From positions 1-53,743 of the forward strand of contig CAKQXI010000004.1 of assembly GCA_934281565.1 (NCBI GenBank): DNA of 53,743 bases. The letters run 5' to 3'. Below the pieces are notes generated by a model that saw only the letters and a list, made by a program, of their open reading frames with translations, searched no databases and was not told the DNA's origin. Position numbers and translations under genes: made by a program. Positions within the stretch are counted from its first letter, which is position 1. Every line of letters begins with the position of its first letter. Positions 1 through 7,321 of the stretch are shown here, piece by piece. Source of the DNA: an uncultured Prevotella sp. (GTDB taxonomy: Bacteria > Bacteroidota > Bacteroidia > Bacteroidales > Bacteroidaceae).

Positions 1-2
1 GA

Positions 3-365
3 CTGAAGGCAGGCTGGGATGAAGAGTACTTGTCAAAACTTTTGGAGGGCAGCGCAATTTAATGCGTCTGCCCTGAAAGTACAACCAAACTTAAATACCC
101 CACAAGTACCCCATAAGTACCCCACAAGTTCAGCCAACATGTAGAGACACTTATCTCATGTATAAGCGATACATATATGTCATCTTCTGAAATTATGAGA
201 GTTCTTGGACTAAAAGACAGAAAGAGCTTTAGCGAACTATACTTAAGCGCAGCCCTCTCAGAGAATGCCATCGAGCGGAAATATCCCAACATTCCAAAGC
301 ACCCTCGTCAACAGTATCGTCTGACTACACAAGCTAAAGAATGGAAAGCAAATCAAACTTTTTAG
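3..365 (+). pseudogene. Decayed C-terminus of a Fic/AlbA_2-type winged-helix protein
   Basis: The frame starting at base 3 reads about 19 residues, meets TAA at 60-62, another TAA at 114-116, then stays open to the stop at 363-365. The last 62 codons (from 177) resemble the winged-helix tail common in Bacteroidetes Fic and AlbA_2 proteins (LGLKDRKSFSELYL, then HPRQQYRLT). Between 61 and 138 the +1 frame instead encodes a Pro/Gln/Val linker (NTPQVPHKYPTSSA) typical of the segment before that domain. The simplest reading is one extra T in the TTT at 58-60 plus a compensating indel near 138. The 5' part lies outside the window. The ATG at 177 could still give a 62-residue peptide, but no promoter or ribosome site supports this. 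The family assignment is inference from motif resemblance. Confidence 0.6.
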
Positions 366-371
366 TTCAAA

Positions 372-405
372 TTTGATATTATCTCACTGAAAAATCGTAA
401 CTTTG
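372..405 (+). promoter_or_regulatory. Bacteroidetes-type promoter
   Basis: TTTG at 372-375 and TAACTTTG at 398-405 match the -33/-7 consensus. The 31 bp at 378-408 recur with two mismatches at 2079-2109, where they drive the S46 peptidase gene. Transcription would begin near 409, about 33 nt before the ATG at 442. Confidence 0.6.
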
Positions 406-441
406 CAAACGTAAGATAGAACCATATAACATTGATAATGA

Positions 442-603
442 ATGGAGATACAACTGAACGAATATCACAAGAAGGTCATGGCAGAGAACATGAAAGTCAT
501 GAACTATTGGAAAGAGCATCCGCTTTCGCCCGAAACATACTTGAATCAATTCAAGCACTTGCGGGAACAACGACTTGCAAGGGAGTGCAAATTGCAAGGC
601 TAA
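442..603 (+). CDS. Small hypothetical protein, 53 aa
   Basis: I do not recognise this protein. The reading frame from the ATG at 442 gives a charged, helical 53-residue peptide (MEIQLNEYHKKVMAEN... to ...RECKLQG). It looks more protein-like than the overlapping frame that starts at 432. It sits about 33 nt downstream of a good promoter. After the stop at 601-603 the overlapping frame continues in protein-like fashion to 680 (WAIKNDCWIRNSDTLGMFYA). The locus may therefore be one frameshifted gene of about 80 residues rather than an intact 53-residue one. It runs tail to tail into the ATPase gene that ends at 677. Confidence 0.4.
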   Translation: MEIQLNEYHKKVMAENMKVMNYWKEHPLSPETYLNQFKHLREQRLARECKLQG

Positions 604-676
604 AGGATTGGGCTATCAAAAATGATTGTTGGATAAGAAATTCAGATACATTAGGAATGTTCTATGCAAACAGGGG

Positions 677-1882
677 TTAGATGTTTTTCAAGAAATCTCG
701 CACATGCACGCATTCTATCCCCTCATAATTCCCTTCGGCTGCAAGAGCATCCATGCAAACTACCTTCTTGGGATAGTCGTCCTTGATGCGTCTAAGGTTG
801 CCAAATTCCCTATCTATGGTTTCTTGGGTAGCCAACAAATAGCAAACTTGTATATAAAGTCTATCACCCCCACGCTCTGCTACGAAATCCACTTCGCCAT
901 TCTGGAGCTGCCCCACTGTAACTTGGTATCCTTGGTTACACAAATGCAAATAGACCACATTTTCAAGCAGTTTCTCTATATCCATTCGTAGATTTGAACC
1001 CACCAAGACATTGCGAAGACCTATATCCTCGAAATAGTATTTCTCATTGGTTTCAAACACTCGTTTGCCACGAACATCAAAACGCCTTACTTGACCAATA
1101 ATATAAGCATTACAGAGATAGGACAAATAGTTGGATGTCAATGTTGGAGATATGGTTAGATTCTGCGACAGCATGAACTTCCTGATGCTGTTTGCAGAAA
1201 TATTCTTACCAATATTATCACCTACAAAACGTACCAAATCCGTCAAGAATCTTACATTGCGAATACTCTCACGGCTGATAACATCCTTCATGATGACCGT
1301 ATTATAAATATCGCCCAAATAGTCTGTCAGCATTTGGCGATTGTCAAGTCCGATATGCGCCAACTGAGGCAAGCCGCCCCAAGTAAGATACTTCAAGAAC
1401 GTATCGTCGGAATCTGGCAATCCATGGAAAAGCTGGAACTCTGAATAGCTAAGACTCTGAATATGAATCTCCACATATCTTCCTGAAAGATAGGTAGCAA
1501 GCTCGCCTGACAACATCTTTGCATTACTTCCTGTCACTACGATGTCGCAAGAATCCTTGGCTTGAAAACTGCGTAAAGCATTCTCAAACCCATCTATATC
1601 TTGCACCTCATCAACAAAAAGATAATTGTGCATCTGCTCCTTCAAATGAGCTGTCACATAATCATTCAAGTCTGCATCTGTTTTGAGACTGTTAAATTCC
1701 GCATACTCCTTATTGATATATATAACGTTGGCAGAATCGTCATTTGCCGTAATTTGCCTTGTAACACACTGCAAAACACAGCTCTTGCCTACACGCCTTT
1801 GCCCAGTCAAAACAAGAATCAAACCTTTACCCAAGTAGCTTGATACTCGGTCCACATATTGTTTTCTATTAATAAGCTCCAT
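677..1882 (-). CDS. AAA ATPase with DUF4143 domain (copy 1), 401 aa
   Basis: This is a family of STAND-like archaeal-type ATPases, abundant in Bacteroidetes and without an established role. Walker A is GQRRVGKS (residues 27-34) and Walker B LFVDE (88-92), followed by TGSN near 116, which fits an AAA_14 domain. The middle third is helical with winged-helix character. The C-terminal DUF4143 region (about 310-400) usually carries a PD-(D/E)XK nuclease-like signature. Here the first acidic part is present (GEVDF), but the usual (E)VK is replaced by IQVC, so nuclease activity is doubtful. It is the first of three such genes in the window (others at 10587 and 47985). It is transcribed alone and overlaps the small ORF locus downstream by a few bases. 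Promoter and palindromic repeats lie immediately upstream. Confidence 0.88.
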   Translation of the reverse strand: MELINRKQYVDRVSSYLGKGLILVLTGQRRVGKSCVLQCVTRQITANDDSANVIYINKEYAEFNSLKTDADLNDYVTAHLKEQMHNYLFVDEVQDIDGFENALRSFQAKDSCDIVVTGSNAKMLSGELATYLSGRYVEIHIQSLSYSEFQLFHGLPDSDDTFLKYLTWGGLPQLAHIGLDNRQMLTDYLGDIYNTVIMKDVISRESIRNVRFLTDLVRFVGDNIGKNISANSIRKFMLSQNLTISPTLTSNYLSYLCNAYIIGQVRRFDVRGKRVFETNEKYYFEDIGLRNVLVGSNLRMDIEKLLENVVYLHLCNQGYQVTVGQLQNGEVDFVAERGGDRLYIQVCYLLATQETIDREFGNLRRIKDDYPKKVVCMDALAAEGNYEGIECVHVRDFLKNI

Positions 1883-1903
1883 AAATTATTCTTTCTTATG
1901 GCG

Positions 1904-1911
1904 CAAAGATA
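1904..1911 (-). promoter_or_regulatory. Promoter -7 element of DUF4143 ATPase copy 1
   Basis: CAAAGATA on the plus strand reads TATCTTTG on the gene strand and matches the -7 consensus. Its edge is 22 bp from the start codon, so the leader is short. The repeat at 1921-1938 falls in the spacer between the -7 and the expected -33 position. Confidence 0.65.
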
Positions 1912-1920
1912 ACGTAAATA

Positions 1921-2018
1921 TTTCACTTATACAAGAAAAAGCTGCCAATTTTATGGGATTTTTTCAGTATAAGTGAAAAACTACCTATTTTTAGTAAATT
2001 CTTTCAGTATAAATGAAA
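1921..2018. repeat. Three palindromic operator-like repeats, 40-41 bp apart
   Basis: Related 17-18 bp palindromes occur at 1921-1938 (TTTCACTTATACAAGAAA), 1962-1978 (TTTCAGTATAAGTGAAA) and 2002-2018 (TTTCAGTATAAATGAAA). Their first bases are 41 and 40 bp apart, about four helical turns. The first copy is in the opposite orientation but shares TTTCACTTATAC with the reverse complement of the others. They lie between the ATPase promoter and the divergent S46 peptidase promoter, so a bound protein could affect either gene. Confidence 0.75.
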
Positions 2019-2098
2019 AACTTTCCTCCAAAGGACGACTTTTGGTGTTTTTACGCTTTTTTCCATTTTTACTTTAGCATTATCTCACAGAAAAAACG

Positions 2099-2106
2099 TA
2101 ACTTTG
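2099..2106 (+). promoter_or_regulatory. Promoter -7 element of S46 peptidase gene
   Basis: TAACTTTG lies 31 bp before the start codon, in a 31-bp block (2079-2109) that matches 378-408 at 29 positions. Confidence 0.65.
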
Positions 2107-2137
2107 CAACCAATAAGACAGAATAACATAAAGAAAA

Positions 2138-4276
2138 ATGAAGAAAAAAGCAACTATCCTGATTACCTCGATGATGGCTCTCTGCGCCAACAACGCACAT
2201 GCCGACGAGGGAATGTGGACAATTTACAACTTGCCTAACACTGTGTATGAGATGATGCAGCGTGAAGGCTTTACAATGACTTACGACCAACTGTACAATG
2301 GCGATGATGCTTTGAAGAATGCAGTAGTCAACTTCTCTGGCTACTGCTCAGGCGTAGTGGTATCACCAGACGGTCTTGTTTTCACCAATCACCATTGCGG
2401 TTTTGAAGCTATCCGTAGTCACTCTACCGTAGAGCACGACTATATGCTCAATGGATTCTTTGCCAAGTCATACGAAGAAGAATTACCAAACGAAGATATG
2501 TTTGTGAGCTTCATGGTTGACCAAAAAGATGTAACCGACAACATCATGCGTCTCGGATATGAGAAGATGAGTAGTGAGAAACGTGGCGAACTGGTGGATA
2601 GTTTGGAAAATGCAATGACCAAGGAAGTAAAGAAGAACGACTCTACCCTACACGTAAGCATCAAGCCTTTCTATGAGGGCAATAAGTGGTATGCCACCAC
2701 CTACCGCGACTTCACAGACCTCCGCTTGGTTTTCACTGTGCCTAAGTCAATGGGTAAGTTTGGTGGCGACACCGATAACTGGATGTGGCCTCGCCAAACC
2801 TGCGATTTCTCCGTATTCCGCATCTATGCCGATCCTAAAACCAATGGTCCTGCCGCTTACTCCAAGGACAATGTGCCTTACAAACCAAAGCGTTGGGCAC
2901 AGGTATCTTTACAAGGTTACAAAGATGGTGACTATGCCATGACGATGGGCTATCCTGGCAGTACCGAGCGATACCTCTCCAGTTATGGCATACAGGTAAT
3001 GCGTGATGCTGAGAACGCACCTCGTGCACAAGTTCGTGGTGTAAAGCAAGAAGTGATGCTGAAGCATATGCGTGCCGATGAAGCTGTACGCATTAAGTAT
3101 GACAGCAAGTATGCCAGTTCATCCAACTATTGGAAAAATTCCATTGGCATGAACAAATGTATCGACTCCATCGGCATCATAAACCTGAAACGCGACTACG
3201 AGGCTCGCCTCCGTGCATGGCAAGACACCGCCAAAGCTGCCAACGACCTCGCTCACAAGGTGGATTTCGACAAGCTCCAGAAACTATATAAGGAGAATGC
3301 CGAAGTGATGTACGCATGGACCAACTTCACTGAATCATTCACTCGTCGTAGCAATGTAGAATTTTCCACTCGTGCCCTCAAACTTCAAAATGGTATGGAA
3401 GTAAAGGGTTCCGAGAAGGACAAGAAGAAACAATATCATGAGTTTGAGGACAACAGTGCCGAATGGGACATGGCACTCGACAAGGAGGTATTGAGTACCT
3501 TGCTCAAGAACTACAAGGAGCACGTGGATGCCAAGTGGTTGCCTAAGTTCTATAAAACCATAGACAGTCAGTTTGGTGGCGACTATGCCAAATATGTAGA
3601 TTACCTATGGAACAAGTCACTCATCATGAAGAAAGGTGCCAAGTTCTATTTTAATAAGAAAGATTATGAGAAAGACCCAGGTGTAGCATTTGGCATGGAC
3701 CTGAACGATGTATATGCTGATTTTGCCGAGGCTTTGGGAAATAGCACCGACTCCATTGCCGAGCAGGAGAAGTATCTCTGTGCAGCAAAGCTTCGCATGG
3801 AAGAAGATATGCCTCATTATAGCGATGCCAACTTCACCATGCGTCTTAGCTACGGTCAAGTAGGAGGCTTCGATCTTGGTGGCAAACCATCAGGCTATTA
3901 TACCACTGCCGAGAGCATCGTGGAGAAGATGAAGCAAGGTGATAAGGTCATCGATTATTATGCCGAGCCTATCATGCACGAGCTTCTCTCTGAGAAAGAT
4001 TTTGGTAAATATCAAGATAAGACCACTGGTAAGATGCAACTCTGCTTCTTGACCAACAACGACATTACAGGTGGCAACTCCGGTAGCCCTATGTTTAATG
4101 GCAAGGGTGAGTTGATTGGTCTTGCATTTGATGGCAACTGGGATAGCCTCAGCTCTGACATCAACTTTGACAAGCGTCTTGCTCGTTGCATCGGTGTGGA
4201 TATTCGCTATGTGCTCTACTTAATGGATAAGTGGGGACACGCTGACCGACTCTTGCAGGAAATCAATGCCAAGTAA
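2138..4276 (+). CDS. S46 family dipeptidyl peptidase, DPP7-type, 712 aa
   Basis: This is an exported serine exopeptidase that releases dipeptides from the N-terminus of oligopeptides in the periplasm, feeding amino acid metabolism of asaccharolytic and gut Bacteroidales. A signal peptide (MKKKATILITSMMALCANNAHA) is followed by a chymotrypsin-like fold with an inserted helical domain. The triad is visible: His in TNHHCGF (85/86), Asp223 in TCDFSVFR, and Ser648 in GGNSGSP. The residue 18 positions after the serine sets the S1 pocket in characterised DPP7/DPP11. Here it is Gly666 (FDGNW), predicting DPP7-like preference for hydrophobic or aliphatic P1 residues rather than the Asp/Glu preference of DPP11. 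The full length of about 710 residues is normal for the family. The gene has its own promoter and ends at a large hairpin shared with the convergent gene. Confidence 0.93.
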   Translation: MKKKATILITSMMALCANNAHADEGMWTIYNLPNTVYEMMQREGFTMTYDQLYNGDDALKNAVVNFSGYCSGVVVSPDGLVFTNHHCGFEAIRSHSTVEHDYMLNGFFAKSYEEELPNEDMFVSFMVDQKDVTDNIMRLGYEKMSSEKRGELVDSLENAMTKEVKKNDSTLHVSIKPFYEGNKWYATTYRDFTDLRLVFTVPKSMGKFGGDTDNWMWPRQTCDFSVFRIYADPKTNGPAAYSKDNVPYKPKRWAQVSLQGYKDGDYAMTMGYPGSTERYLSSYGIQVMRDAENAPRAQVRGVKQEVMLKHMRADEAVRIKYDSKYASSSNYWKNSIGMNKCIDSIGIINLKRDYEARLRAWQDTAKAANDLAHKVDFDKLQKLYKENAEVMYAWTNFTESFTRRSNVEFSTRALKLQNGMEVKGSEKDKKKQYHEFEDNSAEWDMALDKEVLSTLLKNYKEHVDAKWLPKFYKTIDSQFGGDYAKYVDYLWNKSLIMKKGAKFYFNKKDYEKDPGVAFGMDLNDVYADFAEALGNSTDSIAEQEKYLCAAKLRMEEDMPHYSDANFTMRLSYGQVGGFDLGGKPSGYYTTAESIVEKMKQGDKVIDYYAEPIMHELLSEKDFGKYQDKTTGKMQLCFLTNNDITGGNSGSPMFNGKGELIGLAFDGNWDSLSSDINFDKRLARCIGVDIRYVLYLMDKWGHADRLLQEINAK

Positions 4277-4280
4277 TTAA

Positions 4281-4368
4281 ATTTCTCCCGCAGATTGCGC
4301 AGATTTTATTCTATAATCAAGTTTATAAAATAACTAAAAAGAAAATCTGCGCAATCTGCGGGAGAAAT
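4281..4368. terminator. 27-bp perfect inverted repeat, bidirectional terminator
   Basis: Arms at 4281-4307 and 4342-4368 are perfectly complementary (ATTTCTCCCGCAGATTGCGC... on the left), with a 34-nt AT-rich loop. The element sits between two convergent genes, as expected of a shared terminator. The arm sequence belongs to a family seen again at 7190 and 17788-17939. Confidence 0.75.
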
Positions 4369-4382
4369 ATTTGAGAGAATAC

Positions 4383-5606
4383 CTATTTGCTCGTAGAGAC
4401 AAACAAGCCCTCTATCTGGATATCACCATCCACAAACTCAGCAGGAATTATGTAGGTATTATCCTTTCCCATAGAAGCCTTTTCTATCATCTCCTCACGA
4501 TATTGCACTGTGCCATGCACAACAGGTTCTCCAGCAAGATTGTATCCATGTCGTATCTTGATGCCTGAATAAGAGAAGCCTGGGGCTGGGACTACCTTTA
4601 TCTTAAACGACTCACCGAATGGAACCTTATAGTTGTTTAACTTTGTGCCATCAGCAGCCGTCACCATACCATTTCTGTTTGCCTCAGTAACATTGACATC
4701 ATCGTTATGGACACGGAGGTTCACATCAACTACCACACCTTTCTTCTCGTCATTCTCACACCTCATACGATAAATACCACAAGGCTGGTCCTCAGGCACG
4801 GTAAACTGGAGAGCATCTCCAACAGGGAATTCTCCTACCAAGTCATCGTCGAACACACCGTCTTTAGCATAATCTACATAGCATTTTACCTTTTTACCGT
4901 TCTTGTCCATGTAAATGAGCGAAGGCACAACTAACTGCCCCGGCATGGCATCAATCACCACATCACTCATATAGCGATAAACCTTACCCTTTCCCACAGG
5001 ATAATCACCGTGGAGCAATATTCTTGGAGCAGAAGATTGGTCCACCAAAATGTCATCAATGTAAGCCACGGCATCGGCAGTGAGAGTATGGGTAGACTCA
5101 GCATCTGGGACAACGACCAGGCTATGGATTTCCACGCCCTCAGCACTCTTAACGTGGAATACAGCATCTGCCCATATCCCTGCAGGCACCTCGGTCGAAG
5201 AATATACCCAAAACTGCTCCACATCATTCGACTGTCCAAAACGGTCTCTACGCTTGCCCAGTCCCACGAGCATCACACGCCCTTTCATCGGACGATTGAT
5301 AAGAACGTGTACCACCTTGCCCAATGGCGAGAGGGCGAAAGGCTCTTGTAAGTCTATCCTTGCACCAAAGATGTTAGAGGCATATCGAGAACGCTGAAAT
5401 CCCAATACCATCTTGCTCTTGTTGTTCTTTTTATCGGGATTACTTACCACGGCAACATTACCCTCCAATTTCCCTGTACGGAAAGGAGAATGTTCCCATT
5501 TGTCATAGACTCCCAGCGACCGATAGTCCTGTGTCTCAAAATTGATGCTCTGTCCCATTGCGACCAAGGGCAAAAGGCAAAGCGATATAGTGAATAATCT
5601 TTTCAT
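4383..5606 (-). CDS. Secreted beta-rich protein in glycosidase cluster, 407 aa
   Basis: I do not recognise a named family. A clear signal peptide (MKRLFTISLCLLPLVAMGQS) shows export. The first 190 residues look like a beta-sandwich of the carbohydrate-binding kind, opening with SINFETQDYRSLGVYDKWE and ending with a YIDDILVD strand. The last 110 residues form another beta domain. It starts 21 bp after the end of the fucosidase gene on the same strand and is almost certainly co-transcribed with it, so a role in glycan binding or presentation is inferred. There are no catalytic motifs I can point to. It ends at the bidirectional hairpin at 4281-4368. Confidence 0.8.
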   Translation of the reverse strand: MKRLFTISLCLLPLVAMGQSINFETQDYRSLGVYDKWEHSPFRTGKLEGNVAVVSNPDKKNNKSKMVLGFQRSRYASNIFGARIDLQEPFALSPLGKVVHVLINRPMKGRVMLVGLGKRRDRFGQSNDVEQFWVYSSTEVPAGIWADAVFHVKSAEGVEIHSLVVVPDAESTHTLTADAVAYIDDILVDQSSAPRILLHGDYPVGKGKVYRYMSDVVIDAMPGQLVVPSLIYMDKNGKKVKCYVDYAKDGVFDDDLVGEFPVGDALQFTVPEDQPCGIYRMRCENDEKKGVVVDVNLRVHNDDVNVTEANRNGMVTAADGTKLNNYKVPFGESFKIKVVPAPGFSYSGIKIRHGYNLAGEPVVHGTVQYREEMIEKASMGKDNTYIIPAEFVDGDIQIEGLFVSTSK

Positions 5607-5627
5607 CTATTTCTCTTATGCTAAATT

Positions 5628-7148
5628 CTAAAATATCTTCACCGTATGCAACAATGGACAAGCCTTGCTGTCGTCGATGATCACTCTCAGGGCTTTCGCC
5701 TTATAACCTGTGCCATAGCTATTGGAAGTACTACCGTTCAATGGGATGATGCGCTTATAGCCAATGGTGGTCGTAGTGCATCCTTTTGCCACAGGTTGCC
5801 AAGTCTTCCCATCCTCCGAGACTTCGACATGGAATTTTCTCACACGCTGACCTTTGCGTATATACTCCATTAAGTCAACATAGCGCACGGTCTGTGGAGT
5901 GCGCCATGTGAATGTAATCGTGGCATGGGTCACACTGTCATTGGTTGCCCAATAGGTATTCTTGTTATGGTCTATCATGTTTTTTGCCTCATAATGGCGG
6001 TTTATACCAGCCTTTCGGGTATCAGACACCGATATATGGGCAAATCGTGCCAAGTCCTTGCCCAAACGATGGCGAAGCATCACACCAAAATTCCTAAGCA
6101 CACGTACATCTGCCTCAGGCAACAATCCATACTTGTCAGGCGGACAGTTCAAGATGAGCGTTGCATTCCTGCCCACAGTCTCAAGATACATCTGGAAAAG
6201 ACGCTCAGTTGACATAGGTTTCTCACCTTCGTGCCAGAACCATCCCTTGTCGGTAAGTTTGGCATCGCTCTCACCCGGTTCCCAGAACCATCCGTTCTCC
6301 GTGCCATACATACCATTGTTCTCAGGTGAATATCCTGTTTCCTCTGGCGACCAGTTCGTCTCGCCAGCCCATCCATCCTCATTGCCTATCCATCGAGCCT
6401 CATTGCCCACACCCCAAAGGATGATGTCGGGGCATACTTTATGGATGGAGTCACGAAGATTGGGTATATCATAATAGGTAGAACGGTCTACGCTCACCGT
6501 GGTATTTCGTCCTCCATAATAGCCATCACCTCCATTGGCACCGTCAAACCACATCTCAAACTGGTCCTTACCATATTGTGCCAACTCGGCACATTGGCGT
6601 AAGAACACATTATCAACATACAGTTCCGTGCCATAAAACTTATTGTTCCTATCCCATGGTGAGACATAGAAACCATATTTCATGCCAAGTCTGCGAGCAG
6701 CATGGGCAAAGTCACGAGGAATATTGGTACGCCGACCGTTGAGATTGCCAGCGTTCTGGACAGAATGGTCGGTGGTCGAAGTAGGCCAGAGGCAGAAACC
6801 ATCATGATGCTTCACCACAGCGATGCCACCTTTCATGCCAGCAGCTTTCACCACCCTGAGCCATTGCGCAGGGTTGGGCACTCTCAAGGGAGCAAAGATT
6901 TTCTCCTCCTCACTTCCCAATCCCCACTCACGATTGGTGTAGGTGTTCATTCCGTAATGAAAGAAAGCATAGAACTCGGTCTCCTGCCATTTCATCTGTC
7001 GCTCGGATGGCACAGGGAACACGGCAACAGGCTCATTGTCGGGATTGGGCAATATCTGCTGTTTCATTTCAAAACTGCCCTGGGAATATCCGCTCAATGG
7101 AACAAGGAGCATTGAGACCCCAGTCAATAGATGTTGTTTTAATTTCAT
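5628..7148 (-). CDS. Alpha-L-fucosidase, GH29 family, 506 aa
   Basis: This retaining exo-fucosidase acts on fucosylated host or dietary glycans. A signal peptide (MKLKQHLLTGVSMLLVPLSGYSQ) exports it to the periplasm or surface. GH29 hallmarks are present: FYAFFHYGMNTYT, VVKHHDGFCLWP (around 115-125), and the nucleophile Asp202 in MWFDGANGG. The acid/base cannot be fixed by eye. The C-terminal 130 residues look like an F5/8-type discoidin domain (NTYWATND, then VRYVDLMEYI), a common fucosidase accessory module. The gene has its own -7 element at 7245-7252 and is followed after 21 bp by a secreted beta-rich protein gene. A GH2 gene lies upstream on the same strand. No SusC/SusD pair is in the window, so this is a minimal cluster rather than a full utilisation locus. 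Confidence 0.92.
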   Translation of the reverse strand: MKLKQHLLTGVSMLLVPLSGYSQGSFEMKQQILPNPDNEPVAVFPVPSERQMKWQETEFYAFFHYGMNTYTNREWGLGSEEEKIFAPLRVPNPAQWLRVVKAAGMKGGIAVVKHHDGFCLWPTSTTDHSVQNAGNLNGRRTNIPRDFAHAARRLGMKYGFYVSPWDRNNKFYGTELYVDNVFLRQCAELAQYGKDQFEMWFDGANGGDGYYGGRNTTVSVDRSTYYDIPNLRDSIHKVCPDIILWGVGNEARWIGNEDGWAGETNWSPEETGYSPENNGMYGTENGWFWEPGESDAKLTDKGWFWHEGEKPMSTERLFQMYLETVGRNATLILNCPPDKYGLLPEADVRVLRNFGVMLRHRLGKDLARFAHISVSDTRKAGINRHYEAKNMIDHNKNTYWATNDSVTHATITFTWRTPQTVRYVDLMEYIRKGQRVRKFHVEVSEDGKTWQPVAKGCTTTTIGYKRIIPLNGSTSNSYGTGYKAKALRVIIDDSKACPLLHTVKIF

Positions 7149-7189
7149 GTTGTTATTTAAGTTTTTGTCATTCTAAATAAAGCTCATTG

Positions 7190-7223
7190 AAAATCTGTAT
7201 AAATCGCACAAATCCATGGGAGA
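7190..7223. repeat. Half-copy of the TCTCCCACAGATT repeat family
   Basis: The segment running from AAAATCTGTATAAATCG to CATGGGAGA resembles the right arm of the inverted repeat at 17788-17939 and, more loosely, the arms at 4281-4368. It lies in the leader of the fucosidase gene. No matching left arm is visible here. Confidence 0.45.
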
Positions 7224-7244
7224 TTTTTATAGAAGATTTTCTTG

Positions 7245-7252
7245 CAAAGTTA
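7245..7252 (-). promoter_or_regulatory. Promoter -7 element of the GH29 gene
   Basis: CAAAGTTA on the plus strand reads TAACTTTG on the gene strand, giving a leader of about 90 nt before the fucosidase start codon. Confidence 0.55.
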
Positions 7253-7321
7253 CAACTCTTCTTACGAAATTCCTAATTTTACCAAATAAAAAATATTTTA
7301 TTAACAGTTGGAAATAAGAAT

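Noticed and set aside
432..680. 82-codon ORF in the frame of ATG 432
   Set aside because: Its first half is less protein-like than the overlapping frame from 442; only its last third looks coding, so a frameshifted locus is more likely.
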